Positions 23,901 to 37,002 of a DNA stretch of 64,000 nucleotides are shown here, piece by piece. The stretch covers positions 28,142,086 through 28,206,085 of the forward strand of contig NC_053140.1 of NCBI RefSeq assembly GCF_016808335.1. The letters are read 5' to 3'. A model generated the notes under the pieces. It was not told where the DNA came from. It worked only from the letters and a program-made list of their open reading frames with translations, and did no database searches. Numbering within the stretch: the stretch's first letter is position 1; every line of letters begins with the position of its first letter. Position numbers and translations under genes: made by a program. The DNA is from Panicum virgatum (Eukaryota; Streptophyta; Magnoliopsida; Poales; Poaceae).

Positions 23901-26900
23901 AAGCAAGAGGAGGTCCAGGAGCACCTCTAGCTGGCTTCGGGGCGGCTCGGGGTGGCTTGTGGCGGCAGCTCCGCGTAACCCGGCGGTCGGCGGCAGTTGG
24001 CGTCAGCGGAGGCGACGCTCCGGTGAAGGATTGGCGGGGAGAAAGGGTGGGTGAACTGCGCGGGACCAAGTCGGAGCTACTGGCGGGGTTAATTTGGGGC
24101 GGGGAAGGGCGGAGGAGTGAGTTCGACGGTGCTCAGAGGAAGACGGCGGCCATGGCGGAGGCGGTAGTGTTCTGGAGTTTGGGGCCGGGGAAATGGAGAG
24201 AGAGCGCGCGGAATAGAGTGCTGGGGTGCCACTGGTTCTGGAGCGCGCGCGAGATAGAGCTCCGGGGTTCTGCGCTGCTCGGGCCACTGCGGCGGCGAGG
24301 TGGCAGCCGCGCGAAGCTCGGCGGGGGCGCGTGGCAAAGCGGGGAGGGCACCAGCGCGAAGGAAGAGGGCGGCGAGGAGTTGGGGCGCGACGCGTGGAGC
24401 AGCTTGACAGCATGAGGTGGCGCGGGGGCGGCCCTCCACGGCGAGCGGCGCTGCGCTCTGCTTAGCGGCGGAGAGCAAGCAGGCAGGCAGGCAGGGGAAG
24501 GGGAAAAGGGACCCAAACGCAATATCCAAATATTCCAGGGACCATTCTGTAAAGCAGAGATAACTTTTAAAATAGGGCTCAAATGAAAAAGTGCCCAACA
24601 TGAAACTTGTTCAATTTTTCAAGATCTACAACTTTGATGTTGTGCAAAAATTTAATTGATCAAAGATTCAAGAGCTAATTTTGAAAACATGGAAAGGATT
24701 TTGAATTCCAGGAATTTTGTCTTTTTCAATGAAATTTCACTTCAAACTTGGGATGATTTGAAAAGTTTCCTGCCATGTAATGATTACACCACATTTTGCA
24801 AAAACACCCTCCACAAAAGTTATAATCACACATTCAATTCAAGTTAAACTATAGAAAGACCCTTGCATAAAATCATAATTACACATGGAACCTTTTATAT
24901 TTACAAAAAGATCCTTTTTCAAGCAAATCAAGCACATGATGCATAAAATGGATACACAACTATTGTGCAGACACCTAGGGTGTCACATCGACTAGGAGAC
25001 GAATGCCTAGAAGTCCTCGTACTCCTGGTAGCTCTGGGAGAACTCCCTCGCGTCGGCAGGAACTGAGCAGCAGTAGAGTATCCCCAAAAAGAACAAGGGA
25101 AAAAGAGTAGAGTAGGAAAGAGTGAGTACATAACTTGTACTCAACAAGTATAGCACAAACTATGAGGCTCTAAGGTTAGCTGACTCAACAGCATTAGCTT
25201 TTAATCTTGGCAAAATTTTATTAAAGCTATTTACTACAAGCTGATGAGTTACCATACCCCAGTTACATAGTAATTAATCAGAATTAATTATGATACTACT
25301 ATGGAGCAGGTCTAGTGGGCGTCAAGACACAGAGCACAGACGAGGCCACTCAGTACGAGGGCCATAGAAGCTTACCACCCTTTCCCCACAGGTAAGTTAC
25401 TCCAAACCAAAAAGACCTAATTATTAAGCCAAGACCGTCCCATTCCAGTCTTGTGGTAGCGCTGTTGTCCCAGGTTGTCGCTCTATGAACCGGTCCTTAT
25501 GGAGAGTGGCCAACCAAGCACTAAGCACCGTGCTGGCCCCCTAAACCATGTTTCTAGAAAAACCAATTTTAACGAGACGTGATCCACTCAAACGGGCCAC
25601 TCCCAGAATTAAGTTACATATACCATTAATCAAATTAATTAAAAAGGACCAAGTGTGTTATAGCGCAGCAACCTAGCACAACTAACCAAAATGCAACCCA
25701 AGGGATATATATATATATATATAAAGGATATAAAGTGGCTAGGAAAGTCCTTATAGGCATACAATATTAAAATGTAGTATGAAATTGTATTTAAAAGTGA
25801 TAGGTGGTGTTCATGTTATACTTGGCTTCCTCAAACTGTTCCTGCTGCTCAAACTGCTCAAAAGATGGTGGCTGCTCCGGGTACTGGTACTCCTCCGAAG
25901 GATCAACGTCTACTCACGATCGCAACGCCAAAACAAGTCCAGCACATACACATACATGCAAAAAAAGGCAAACACTAAGAAACAGTACAACAATACAATA
26001 AAATAGTGAACCAAACAAAGTTAGAACTATTCTACGCATTACAACGATCGTGTGGACATAAAGAACGCCTAAAACGGAGCTAGAACGCGAAAACTAGGCT
26101 TAAAACAAGATCGAGGGACCTATCTGCGAGAAAAACTGAGCTACAGGGCGGTTCTGGGCAAAAACCAGGGACTTATACAACAGGGGCTAACGCGCAAAAC
26201 TACGCTGGTTGGACAGCGGGTTCTATAACCAAGAAGTTCATGGTCTAAAACGTAAAAACAGGGGCGGTTTCGGAATTATTTTTACACTGCTCAGAACTGT
26301 GGATTTATTTCAAGAAAGCTGGGGGGCTCTTTAACAAAAACGCCAGGCCGAAGGGGTAAGTTAGATCTAATCGTGTCCGCACGTTCTGGATCGAACGGCT
26401 CGAGGAGATTGGGCGTGCTGGGCGGCGGTGCGGCTCGCCGGAGCTCTGCTCCGCGGCGGCGCTTCACCGGAGTAGGCCAAACTCGGCCTTCCCGGGGTCA
26501 AATCGACCCGCGCCTGGGTCTGGGGTGATCTACGCGATACGCGTAATCTACTGGCGGCCTTGGCTGGGCTCAGGGAGGCCTGCAACAGCAAGCGCAGCAA
26601 TGGCGGCGGGTCTGCGCGGCGGAACACTCCGGCGAGCGCGTGCGCGAGCAGCTCGAGGCACGGGAACGGCTGCGAATGGGTATGTGTGCGTGCGCAAGGC
26701 CAAAGCAACGCGAAACGGGGTCGGTGTGATGCTGTACAGGGCTCCAGGCACAAGGCCGCGACGGAGCAGCGGCGGCGGAGCGCCGGCAGCGGCGTTCCAG
26801 CCTCGGGACCGGCCTACGGGCCACTACATCTAGCGCAAAAGGAAGGATAGGGTAGGTGGAAGCTCACCGAGGGCCTGGAGTGGAGAAGGCTACAGTGCAG

Positions 26901-28146
26901 AACGGCCGACGTCGAGGTCTAGCGGCGGTGCTCGATGGAGCTCGGGGAGGAGGTCGCTGCAGGGGTGCTTCAGGGTCCTGGCTCCGAGGCTCGTTGCGGG
27001 GGTGATCCTGTGGAAGTGTTGCGGGGGTCAGGGTGGCCTGAACATCGCCGGCGGCGTGGAACTGCGGCGGCGGAGGGAACTCACCTGCGGCGGATCTCGG
27101 TCAAATTTCGGCGAGGGCACGGCTCGGACCGGGGCATGTGGGCTCAAGGTGGAGCTCTGGCGGGGGTCGACGGGAGCGGTGGCGCGGCAGGGCGGCGTGG
27201 CCGCGGCGGCATGGAGTTTCTGCACGGCGGAGCTAGGCAGGGGCGGTGACGCAGAGGCTCAGGGCGGCGCTTTGGTGGCAAGATAGGGCTCTGGTGGGTG
27301 CGCAGGGGCCAATTAAAGGCCTGCGGTGATTCTGGGCGTGCGTGCATGCTGGAAGCGGCTGCGGTGATCGCGGCGGAGCAGATCACGCAAGAAACGGATC
27401 GTGCTAACAGCGGGCGTGATCCCGGGGCTCGGCGCATAGCTTCTAGAAGGCAGGGCGGGGTGCACTGAGGCTGGCTGGTGGGTTTGCAAGGTCGGGCGGG
27501 GGTCCATAAGCAGCGGAGTAAGCGGCGCGAGCGGAGCGGAGCTCGCTGGCGTGAGGAAGAAGGAAAGGAAGGTGATGAAGCTGACAGGTGGGGCCGTGCG
27601 GTCAGCGAGACAGGGAAAAGAGCGGGTGACGCGTGCGCGTGGGAGGGAGCGTCTGACACATGGGCCGAGGCTGTCAGTGGCGGGGCGAGCGCACAAGCGG
27701 CTGCGGCAGCTTGCTGGGCTGAGTGCGGAGGAAGGGCTGGGCCGTGGGGGAAGCGGGCGCTAGCTGGGCCGAGCGCTGGGGCGTAGCGGGGTGAGGGAGC
27801 GGGCCGGCTGGGGAGGTGGACTGGGCCGCGGGGAGAAGAGGGAAGGAGGGAGCGGGTTGGGTTGTTGGGCTGGGTTGGGTTCCCTTCTTCTTTTTCTTTT
27901 CTCTTTTCAAACTCAACTCAAACTATTTGAATTCAAATGAAATTTGAATTCAAACCCTAAGCACTCAACTAAATAAAACTTATGCACCAACATGAATGCA
28001 CGAACAAGTTAAACCTAAAATAAATTTTAATTACTTGTGAAAGAAAATTAATTTAAATGCAAGGCTAAGCATATAAAACCTTAGAAAATTAAATAAAGCC
28101 AATTAAATTTATTATTAAATACTGAAATTTAAATTGGAGTGTTACA
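20923..28146 (-). repeat. Tekay 3' LTR, interrupted by a solo LTR
   Basis: Its own sequence is 20923-21159 and 24993-28146, about 3.39 kb, against 3.67 kb for the 5' LTR. The difference is mostly one deletion of about 275 bp at about 25298, corresponding to 33870-34145 of the other LTR. The GC-rich block 26370-27850 is the promoter-proximal part of the LTR; its long frames on both strands are compositional. Confidence 0.88.
21160..24987 (-). mobile_element. Solo LTR of a second Tekay-like family (third nesting level)
   Basis: The insert begins TGTGGCAGAACC and ends GGTGTCACA (minus-strand start TGTGACACCC, a form common in Tekay-type LTRs). It is flanked by the target duplication TCGAC (21155-21159 and 24988-24992). 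Removing it restores the host LTR reading GACGTCGACTGGGAGACG, as at 33560. The length of 3828 bp and the absence of primer site, polypurine tract and coding sequence fit a solo LTR. A GC-rich block (23750-24480) gives several spurious long frames. Confidence 0.85.
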
Positions 28147-28160
28147 AACCCTACCCCCTT
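28147..28160 (-). other. Polypurine tract of the Tekay element
   Basis: The minus strand reads AAGGGGGTAGGGTT and is followed directly by the LTR start TGTAACACTCC, where plus-strand DNA synthesis would be primed. Confidence 0.85.
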
Positions 28161-28182
28161 ATAGGAATCTCGTCCCCGAGAT

Positions 28183-31100
28183 TCAGCTGGACTGGCTAGC
28201 AAAGAGATCTGGATATGTCTTTCTCAACTCATCTTCTCGCTCCCATGTAGCCTCAGCTTCACTATGATGACTCCACAGAACTCTGCACATCTTGATGCGC
28301 TTGTTCTGTGTAACCCTCTCTGATGTCTCCAGAATCTTCACCGGATGCTCAGTATAAGTCAGATCTTCCGGCACATCTAACTCATCCAATGGTGCCTGCT
28401 CCTCAGGTACTCGCAGACACTTCTTCAACTGAGAGATATGGAAGACATCATGCACTCCAAAGAGACTGGTAGGCAACTCCAGGCGATAAGCAACTTCGCC
28501 TTTCCTCTCTAGCACCTTGAATGGACCAATATACCGAGGTGCTAGCTTCCCTTTGATGTTGAATCTGCGGATTCCTCGCATCGGGGACACCTTCAGATAT
28601 ACATAATTATCAACGCTAAAGGTTAGGTTCCTTCGTTTACCATCTGCATAGCTCTTCTGCCTAGTCTGTGCAATCCTCATATTCTCCCGCACAGTCTATA
28701 CCATCTGCTCTGCATCTTCTATAATGCCAGGGCCAAAGAGCTACTTCTCACCAATCTGATCCCAATAAGGAGGAGTCCTGCACTTTTTGCCATGTAATGC
28801 CTCAAAGGGGGACTTCTTCAGACTGGCTTGGTAGCTGTTGTTGTAGGAAAACTCAACATACAACAGGCACTTATCCCAACTGGTACCATACTGAATAGCG
28901 CAGGCTCACAACATATCTTCCAACACCTGGTTGGTTCTCTCTGTCTTCCCATCTGTCTGAGGATGATAGGCGGTACTGAAGTGCAGCTTCGTATCTGACG
29001 AATCATGGAGCTGCTCCCAGAACCGTGAAGTGAACTGTGATCCTCTATCAGATATGATCTTCTTGGGCACACCATGCAAACAGACAATCCGGGAGATATA
29101 CAACTCTGCAAGTCTGGCACCGGAGTAAGTAGTGTTCACCGGAATGAAGTGAGCAACCTTCGTCAAACGGTCCACTACTACCCATATAGGGTTCTACCCC
29201 TGCTGAGTACGAGGCAATCCCACTATGAAATCCATCGTGATCTCTTCCCATTTCCACTCGGGAATCTTCAACGGCTGCAACAAACCAGCTGGCCTCAGAT
29301 GCTCTGCCTTCACACGCTGACATGTGTCGCAGATGGCCACATACTCGGCGACTGAACGCTTCATCCTGAGCCACCAGAAATGCTCCTTAAGATCATAGTA
29401 CATCTTAGTACTGCCCGGATGAATAGAGTAAGCCGTATCATGAGCATCACTCAGAATCAACTTCCTGAGATCATTCCCCTTTGGCACACAAATCCGGTTC
29501 TTGTACCACAAAGTACCCTGATCATCCTCTCTGAAATGAGGAGTCTTGCCTTTCTTGAGCAACTCACGAATCTCCTGCAGCTTCTCATCTTCCTTCTGAT
29601 GCTGCCGGATCTCTGCCTCTAGAGTGGGCTCTGCCTCGAATGCTGCACTTGAAGTATGATGCAAGAAACCCAGACTCAACGGCTCAAACTCCTCACATAA
29701 CTCCTGAGGCATCTGGAAAGCCACGGCCATGATGACATAGCTTCTTCTGCTCAAAGCGTCTGCCACAACATTGGCCTTACCCGGATGATAGTGAATCTCC
29801 AGGTCATAATCCTTGACAAGCTCTAACCATCTCCTCTGCCGCATGTTCAGCTCACTCAGCGTGAAAATATACTTGAGGCTCTTGTGATCAGTGTAGATAT
29901 CACACTGCTGTCCGTACAAGTAATGCCTCCAAATCTTCAGAGCATGTACAACTACGGCTAACTCAAGATCATGAGTGGGATAGTTTAGCTCATGCCGACG
30001 TAACTGCCGTGAAGCATAAGCAATCACTCTGCCCTCTTGCATCAGAACACATCCGAGACCATCCTTCGAAGCATCACAATAGACTATGAACTTCTTGGCC
30101 TGGTCTGGCAGAGTAAGGACTGGCGCCGTAGTCAACCTCTTCTTCAACTCATCGAATGCCATCTGACGCTCATTAGTCCATATGAAATCCGCATTCTTCT
30201 CTAGTAAAGAAGTCAAGGGCTTCGCGATTTTGGAGAAATTTTCAATGAACCTCTGATAATATCCTGCTAAGCCCAAGAATGACCGGACTTCCTTCACCGT
30301 CTGCGGTGTCTCCCACTCGAGCACATCCTTCACCTTGCTCGGATCAACTGCAATGCCTCCCTTGGAGATGATATGACCGGGGAATGGAACCTCATCAATA
30401 CAGAACTCGCACTTGCTGAACTTAGCATACAGCTGATGCTCCCTCAATCTCTGCAGCACTAGCTTCAGATGAACTTCATGCTCTGCCTCTGACTTGGAAA
30501 AGATCAGAATATCATCAATGAAGATCACCACGAAGACATCCAGATAATCCATGAAAACCATGTTCATCAGGTGCATGAAGAAAGCCAGGGCATTAGTCAA
30601 GCCGAAAGACATGACTGTGTACTCATACAGCCCATACTTGCAGGTGAATGTCGTCTTCAGAATATCCTCAGGATGGATCCTCAGCTGAAAATAACCCGAA
30701 CGCAGATCAATCTTCGAGAATACACAAGCACCCCGAAGTAGGTCAAAGAGATCCTCAATACGGGGTAGTGGATGCTTGTTCTTGATGGTAACTATGTTCA
30801 GATCCCGATAATCAATGCACATTCTCTTTGAACCATCCTTCTTATCTACTAACAGCAACAGAAAAGCCCAAGGAGAAAAGCTGCGACGGATATAGCCCTT
30901 GGCTAGCAACTCATCAATGGTCTTCTTGACTTCCTCATGCTCTATAGGTGCCATGCGGTAGGGCCACTTTGCAATAGGAGTTGTGCCAGGCAAGAGATCA
31001 ATAGAAAACTCAATGTCATGTTCAGGCGGCATACCTGACAAATCTTCCGGAAAGACGTCCGGGAATTCAGACACCACGCGAATACCATCCGTGGGTTGAG

Positions 31101-31539
31101 CCTACATCTGATGAAGATATCCAGAATTCTCTGTAGCACTGACTGTCATCTCTTGGCCATCAGATGCTGACAAGTAAACTGTCCGCTGAGCACAATCAAT
31201 ACGGACTCCCCATCTGGTAAGGGTCTCCATGCCTAAAATCACATCTATCCCCGAGGAGTCAATGATGATCAAACCGGTGCGGAACTCTACCCCCCTTATG
31301 ACAATACTAACTCTGGAGCATATAGAACATGTATGTATCTGGCCCCCAGGTGAGGTAACTACCATAGCTGTCCTCATACAAGAAACTGGTATACCATGCT
31401 TCTCGGCAAATGACTTGGTAATGAAAGAATCAGTAGCACCGGTATCGAAAAGCACTGTGGCGGGGTGAGAGTTAACCATGAACGTACCAATAACCACATT
31501 AGGACCCTCGGCCGCTGACTCGGCCGTCACGTGGTTCAC
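28183..31539 (-). pseudogene. Tekay pol: protease, reverse transcriptase, RNase H, integrase, chromodomain
   Basis: One frame runs from about 31539 to 28183 with in-frame stops at 31102 (TAG), 29194 (TAG), 28906 (TGA), 28741 (TAG) and near 28696 (TAG). Domains in order: aspartic protease (LFDTGATDSFI), reverse transcriptase with the active-site block [13 protein letters not shown], RNase H ([14 protein letters not shown]), integrase with its zinc-binding region and the DDE residues ([31 protein letters not shown]), and a C-terminal chromodomain (VLWSHHSEAEATWERED). In this lineage the chromodomain directs integration to chromatin with particular marks. Many TAG stops make this copy defective. 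Confidence 0.9.
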
Positions 31540-32765
31540 CAGGCCCTGTGCTGGCGCTCTGGGCTGAGCTGGGCGCCCCTGCTGTCGCGCCTGTGCCTTC
31601 CGGGGGCAAGAGTTGGCGTAGTGCCCCGGCTGGCCACAGTGATAGCGGTGCGAGGGAGTGCTGGAGCCTGCTGTCCGGCTGGAGGAGCTGCCTGCCGTGG
31701 AGCCTGAGGTGCTGGCGGAGCTGGGGGAGCGACATGAGCTGGAGGTGCTGGAAACCTCTAGCCCTGGCCCGCCTACTGCTGCTGTCGAGGCGGGTACTGC
31801 TGCGGCCGCTGCTGGTACTGTTGGGGAGGCCGGTGCTGCTGCTGCTGGTACTGCTGGGGCAGCTGGAGACGAGGACGGGTGTTGCTGCCGGAAGCAACTG
31901 GAATGATCTTCCTCTTCTTATCCTCCATCTCCCGGTGCTTGCGCTCCGTGTTGAGCGCGCTGTCAACCAGATGGTTGAAGTCATCGAAGCGGAGGTTGAG
32001 AAGCGCGTACTGGATGTAGTCCTCAAGACCCTCCATGAAGTGCTCCTGCTTGTCGCGGTCATCTGCGACCTCGGCAGGGGCGTAGCGAGCGAGCTGAAGG
32101 AAACGATCACGATACTCCGTGACCATCATAGTCCCCTAAAGTGAAAAAGAAAGTTGTATGACGAAGAATTAGCTTATCTTTTCCTGTTTCAGAAAGATAG
32201 AGCAAGGGAGGTCTTAGCCCAAAGAGGAAATGCTGAAGGATTATATCCGAGTTTACCTGCTTAAGTGCAAGGAACTCCTTCTTCTTTGTCTTCATCACGC
32301 CCGCGGGGATGTTGTGGCTATGGAACCACTCCCGGAACTGGATCCAGGTGAAAGCCTCGCGGTCCTGAATCCAGTGGGACTCCCACCAGTCCAAAGCTGC
32401 CCCTCGCAGCTGTCCTGGTGCGTACAAGACACGCTCCCGATCATCGCACTGGGCGATGTCCAACTGACGCTCCACTGCACGGAGCCAGTCGTCCGCCTGG
32501 AGTGGGTCAGACATATGGGAGAACGTCGGCGGGTAACCCTCAGAAACTCCGCACGCCTGTCGCGGGTCTGCGGTGGGGGAGGAGGTGGAGGCTGCGTGTG
32601 AACCTAGTGCAGTGCCTGAACAGTGTTGTTCAGGGTGGCCATCATCTGCATCTGGAGCTGGAAGTACTGCTCCGGGGTCAAGGGTGGAGGCATCGGCATT
32701 CCGGTACCCTGGTTGTTCTGCCCCTACTGGCCAGAACCAGAACCGGTGCTCCTGGTGTTCACCAT
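31540..32765 (-). pseudogene. Tekay gag with a 121-bp intron-like segment
   Basis: ATG 32765 opens MVNTRSTGSGSGQ followed by a TAG, a second TAG after VQALH, and a frame change near 32550. The capsid-like core follows (DDWLRAVERQLDIAQCDD, GAALDWWESHW). The core breaks after LALKQ at 32257 and resumes at 32135 with GTMMVTEYRDRFLQLARYAP, the expected continuation in this family; the 121 bp between (32136-32256) have donor CAG|GTAAAC, a pyrimidine-rich tract and acceptor CTTTAG. A Gln-rich linker ends in a TAG at 31773. A zinc knuckle (YHCGQPGHYANSC) has Arg in place of its first Cys. Confidence 0.8.
32136..32256 (-). other. Intron-like GT-AG segment inside Tekay gag (121 bp, phase 0)
   Basis: On the minus strand the segment starts GTAAACTCGG and ends ACTTTCTTTTTCACTTTAG. 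It has a good pyrimidine tract and a CTAATTC branch-like site. It splits gag exactly between codons (AAG CAG | GGG ACT), rejoining a conserved ALKQG-type capsid motif. Its length is not a multiple of three, so an unspliced transcript would end Gag early. Confidence 0.65.
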
Positions 32766-33312
32766 CTGATTTGAACAAAAGATGTATGAGCAAAGATATT
32801 GCATAAATAATTTCAAACGGATATGATATCTTTCTGCAAGGAAGACTTAGGCATGATAAAGTAGACAGGATAGAGTGCATGGTTTTAGCCCCAACGATCT
32901 AACTCATTTTATTAATTATTTAATCTTTAACTTAAGACTGATTTTCATTAAACAAATTTAACTACTAAGCTATGCAATCAACCAAAAATCCAAATCAAAC
33001 ATTTGCATAATAATAAGCATTCAAAAGTTCACACTTTAGTCGAGTTTAACACACCACTCGACTAACACAACGCATCGCAAAATGGTCTATCTTGCTGAGG
33101 TCAGGGAATCCTAGACTGAAAAGGGTCGGTGGGATACTTCAGGGCCAAATCTACGGAAACTAATTATATAGAGAAAAATCAAGGCAAGACGAGTAAAAAT
33201 CTTAGAATTCAAGGAATATAATAGCAAAATAGTTCCAGCAGACAAGGCTTAAAGAGAGGAAGACCCAAAACTCGACCAGTTCTATCTAGGCTTTCGTCCT
33301 ACAGTCGATATA

Positions 33313-33324
33313 GCTCTTATACCA
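33313..33324 (-). other. Primer-binding site, initiator-Met tRNA type
   Basis: The minus strand reads TGGTATAAGAGC, one base from the plant iMet primer site TGGTATCAGAGC, three bases inside the LTR border at 33328. Confidence 0.85.
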
Positions 33325-33327
33325 CTC

Positions 33328-36300
33328 TGCAACACCCGGTTTATAAAAGGACATAAACCGAGCAATCAGATACGTGCCAGGATCAAGTCACACGTATATA
33401 CAACAGAATGAATAGTATATCCCAGCACATATTACATAAAAAGATATAATAAAGCGAGTACGAATATTATTTATTACATGAATGACAAAATGTCTGATAC
33501 AGCGGAAGCGTCAAAACATATACGAAAAACTCTCGTCGAAGCTGGGCACCATAGGGACGTCGACTGGGAGACGAACGCCTAGAAGTCCTCATACTACTGG
33601 TAGCTCTGGGTGAACTCCCTCGCGTTGGCAGGAACTGAGCAGCAGTAGAGTATCCCCAAAAAGAACAAGGGAAAAAGAGTAGAGTAGGCAAGAGTGAGTA
33701 CACAACTTATACTCAACAAGTATAACACAAACTATGAGGCTCTAAGGTTGGCTGACTCAACTGCATTAGCTTTTAATCTTGGCAAAATTTTATTAAAACT
33801 ATTTACTACAAGTTGATGAGTTACCATACCCCAGTTATATAGTAATTAATCAGAATTAATTATGATACTAATGAGAACCATACCAAACCAAACCACCCGG
33901 GGAACCCCCCTAATCAAAGGAAGATAACCCCACTAATCAAAAGGAGGATCTGGGCCGCTCATGACCGTGAGCACGGCTAGTATACCAGTTTTACACTCTG
34001 TAGAGGTTGCACATCTTTACCCACAAGTCGTGAGCTACACTAGTTGTTCATCACACTTCCTTAGGTGAGATGACTAGCAAACTCACTACGAGGCCGTTAC
34101 AAAGAATCTCGTTGGTAAGGAGTAACCGGAGGGTTGGATCAGCGACTATGGAGCAGGTCTAGTGGGCATCAAGACATGGAGCACAGACGAGGCCACTCAA
34201 TACGAGGGCCATAGAAGCTTACCACCCTTTCCCCATAGGTAAGTTACTCCAAACCAAAAAGACCTAATTAATAAGCCAAGACAGTCACATTCCAGTCTTG
34301 TGGTAGCGCTGTTGTCCCAGGTTGTCGCTTTATGAACCGGTCCTTATGGAGAGTGGCCAACCAAGCACTAAGCACTGTGCTGGCCCCCTAAACCATGTTT
34401 CTAGAAAATCCAATTTTAATGAGACGTGATCCACTCAAACGGGCCACTCCCAGAATTAAGTTACATATACCATTAATCAAATTAATTAAAAAGGACCAAG
34501 TGTGTTATAGCGCAGCAACCTAGCACAACTAACCAAAATGCAACCCAAGGGATATATATAAAGGATATAAAGTGGCTAGGAAAGTCCTTATAGGCATATA
34601 ATATTAAAATGCAGTATGAAATTGTATTTAAAAGTGATAGGTGGTGTCAATGTTATACTTGCCTTCCTCAAACTGTTCCTGCTGCTCAAACTGCTCAGAA
34701 GATGGTGGCTACTACGAGTACTGGTACTCCTCCGAAGGATCAACGTCTACTCACGATCGCAACGCCAAAATAAGTCCAGCACGTACACATACATGCAAAC
34801 AAAGGCAAACACTAAGAAACGGTACAATAATACAATAAAACAGCAAACCAAACTAAGCTAGAACTATTCTACGCATTACAACGATCACGTGGACATAAAG
34901 AATACCTAAAACGGAGCTAGAACGCGAAAACTAGGCTTAAAACAAGATCCAGGGCCCTATCTGCGAGAAAAATTAAGCTACAGGGGGGTTCTGGGAAAAA
35001 ACCAGGGACTTATACATATTTAACACATAGACCCAGGGGCTAACATGCAAAACTACACTGGCTAGACTGCGGGTTCTATAACCAAGAAGTTCAGGGTCTA
35101 AAATGTAAAAACAGGGGCGGTTTCGGAATTGTTTTTACACTGCTCAGGACAGCGGGTTTATTTCAAGAAAGCTGGGGGACTCTTTAAAAAAACGCCAGGC
35201 CGAAGGGGTAAGTTAGATCTAATCGCGGCCGCACGTTCTGGATCGAACAGCTCGGGGAGATTGGGCGCGCTAGGCGACGGTGCGGCTCGCTAGAGCTCTG
35301 CTCCGCAGCGGCGCTTCACCGGAGTAGGCCAAACTTGGCCTTCCCGAGGTCAAATCGACCCGCGCCTGGGTCTGGGGTGATCTACGCGATACGCGTAATC
35401 TACTGGCGGCTTTGGCTAGGCTCGGGGAGGCCTGCAACAGCGAGCGCGGCGGTGGCGGTGGGTCTGCGCGGCGGAACACACTGGCAAGCGCGTGCGCGAG
35501 CAGCTCTAGGCACGGGAACGGCTGCGAACGGGTGTGTGTGTGTGCGCGCAAGGCCAAAGCAATGCGAAACGGGGTCCGGGTGATGCTGTACAGGGCTGCA
35601 GGTGCAAGGCCGCGGTGGAGCAGCGGCGGCGGAGCGCCGGCAGTGGCATTCCGGCCTCGGGACCGGCCTACGGGCCACTACATCTAGCGCAAAAGGAAGG
35701 ATAGGGCAGGTGAAAGCTCACCGAGGGCCTGGAGTGGAGATGGCTGCAGCGCAGAATGGCCGACGTCGAGCTCTAGCGGCAGCGCTCGATGGAGCTCGAG
35801 GAGGAGGTCGCTGCAGGGGTGCTTCGGGGTCCTGGCTCTGGGGCTCGATGCGGGGGTGATCCTGTGGAAGTGTTGCGGGGGTCAGGGTGGCCTGAACATC
35901 ACCGGCGGCGTGGAACTGTGGCGACGGAGGGAACTCACCTGTGGTGGATCTCGGTCAAATTCCGGCGAGGGCACGGCTCGGACCGGGGCAAGTAGGCTCA
36001 GGGTGAAACTTGCGCTTGGGGCGGAGCTCTGGCGGGGGTCGGCAGGAGCGGTGGTGCGGCAGAGCGGCGTGGAGTTTATGCACGGCGGAGCTAGGCAGGG
36101 GCGGTGGCGCAGAGGCTTGGGGCAGCGCTTTGGTGGCAAGATAGGGCTCTGGTGGGTGCGCAGGGGCTAATTAAAGGCCTGCGGTGATTCTGGGCGTGCG
36201 TGCGCACTGGAAGCGGCTGCGGTGATCACGGTGGAGCGGATCACGCAAGAAGCTGATCGTGCTAACAGCGTGGCGTGATCCCGGGGCTTGGCGCGTAGAT

Positions 36301-36997
36301 TCTAGAAGGCAGGGCGGGGTGCGCTGAGGCTAGCTGGTGGGTCTGCAAGGTCGGGCGGGGGTCCACAGGCAGCGGAGTAAGCGGCACGGGCGGAGCGGAA
36401 CTCGCTGGCGTGAGGAAGAAGGAAAGGAACTTGATGAAGCCGACAGGTGGGGCCGTGCGGTCAGCGAGACAGGGAAAAGAGCGGGTGACGCGTGCGCATG
36501 GGAGGGAGCGTCTGACGCGTGGGCCGGGGCTGTCAGTGGCGGGGCGAGCGCGCGAGCGGCTACTGCAGCTTGCTAGGCTGCGTGTGGAGGAAGGGCTGGG
36601 CCGCAGGGGAAGCGGGCGCTAGCTGGGCCGAGCACTGGGCCATAGCGGGGTGAGGGAGCGGGCCGGCTGGGGTGGTGGACTGGGCCGCGGGGAGAAGAGG
36701 GAAGGAGGGAGCGGGTTGGGCCGCCGGGTTGGGTTGTTGGGCTGGGTTGGGTTCCCTTCTTCTTTTTCTTTTCTCTTTTCAAACTCAACTCAAACTATTT
36801 GAATTCAAACCCTAAGCACTCAACTAAATAAAACTTACCAGCATGAATGCACGAACAAGCTAAACCTAAAATAAATTTTAATTACTTGTGAAAGAAAATT
36901 AATTTAAATGCAAGGCTAAGCAAATAAAACCTTAGAAAATTAAATAAAGCCAATTAAATTTATTATTAAATACTGAAATTTAAATTGGAGTGTTACA
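33328..36997 (-). repeat. Tekay 5' LTR (3670 bp)
   Basis: It is collinear with 20923-28146 apart from that copy's insert and deletion. The inner end reads TGCAACACCC where the outer 3' LTR has TGTAACACCC. A short AT-rich zone (34550-34575) and a GC-rich zone (35220-36700) repeat in all copies of this family in the window. Confidence 0.9.
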
Positions 36998-37002
36998 TGT
37001 GT

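Larger units (their letters stand above)
20923..36997 (-). mobile_element. Complete Tekay (Del/chromovirus) Ty3/gypsy element nested in the Athila 5' LTR
   Basis: The element begins TGTAACACCC and ends GAGTGTTACA, flanked by TGTGT on both sides (20918-20922, 36998-37002); removing it restores the uninterrupted Athila LTR. It reads right to left: 5' LTR 33328-36997, iMet-type primer site 33313-33324, gag from 32765, protease, reverse transcriptase, RNase H, integrase and C-terminal chromodomain ending at 28183, polypurine tract 28147-28160, and 3' LTR 20923-28146 (itself interrupted by a solo LTR). Several in-frame stops, mostly TAG, and frameshifts in gag make this copy inactive. Confidence 0.93.

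Noticed and set aside
23957..24601. Overlapping open frames of 130-170 codons
   Set aside because: They fall in the GC-rich zone of a solo LTR, on both strands and in several phases, with no recognisable domain.
26367..27786. Open frames of 60-170 codons, repeated at 35270-36788
   Set aside because: They are the GC-rich zone of the two Tekay LTRs; the frames are not conserved between the two LTR copies.
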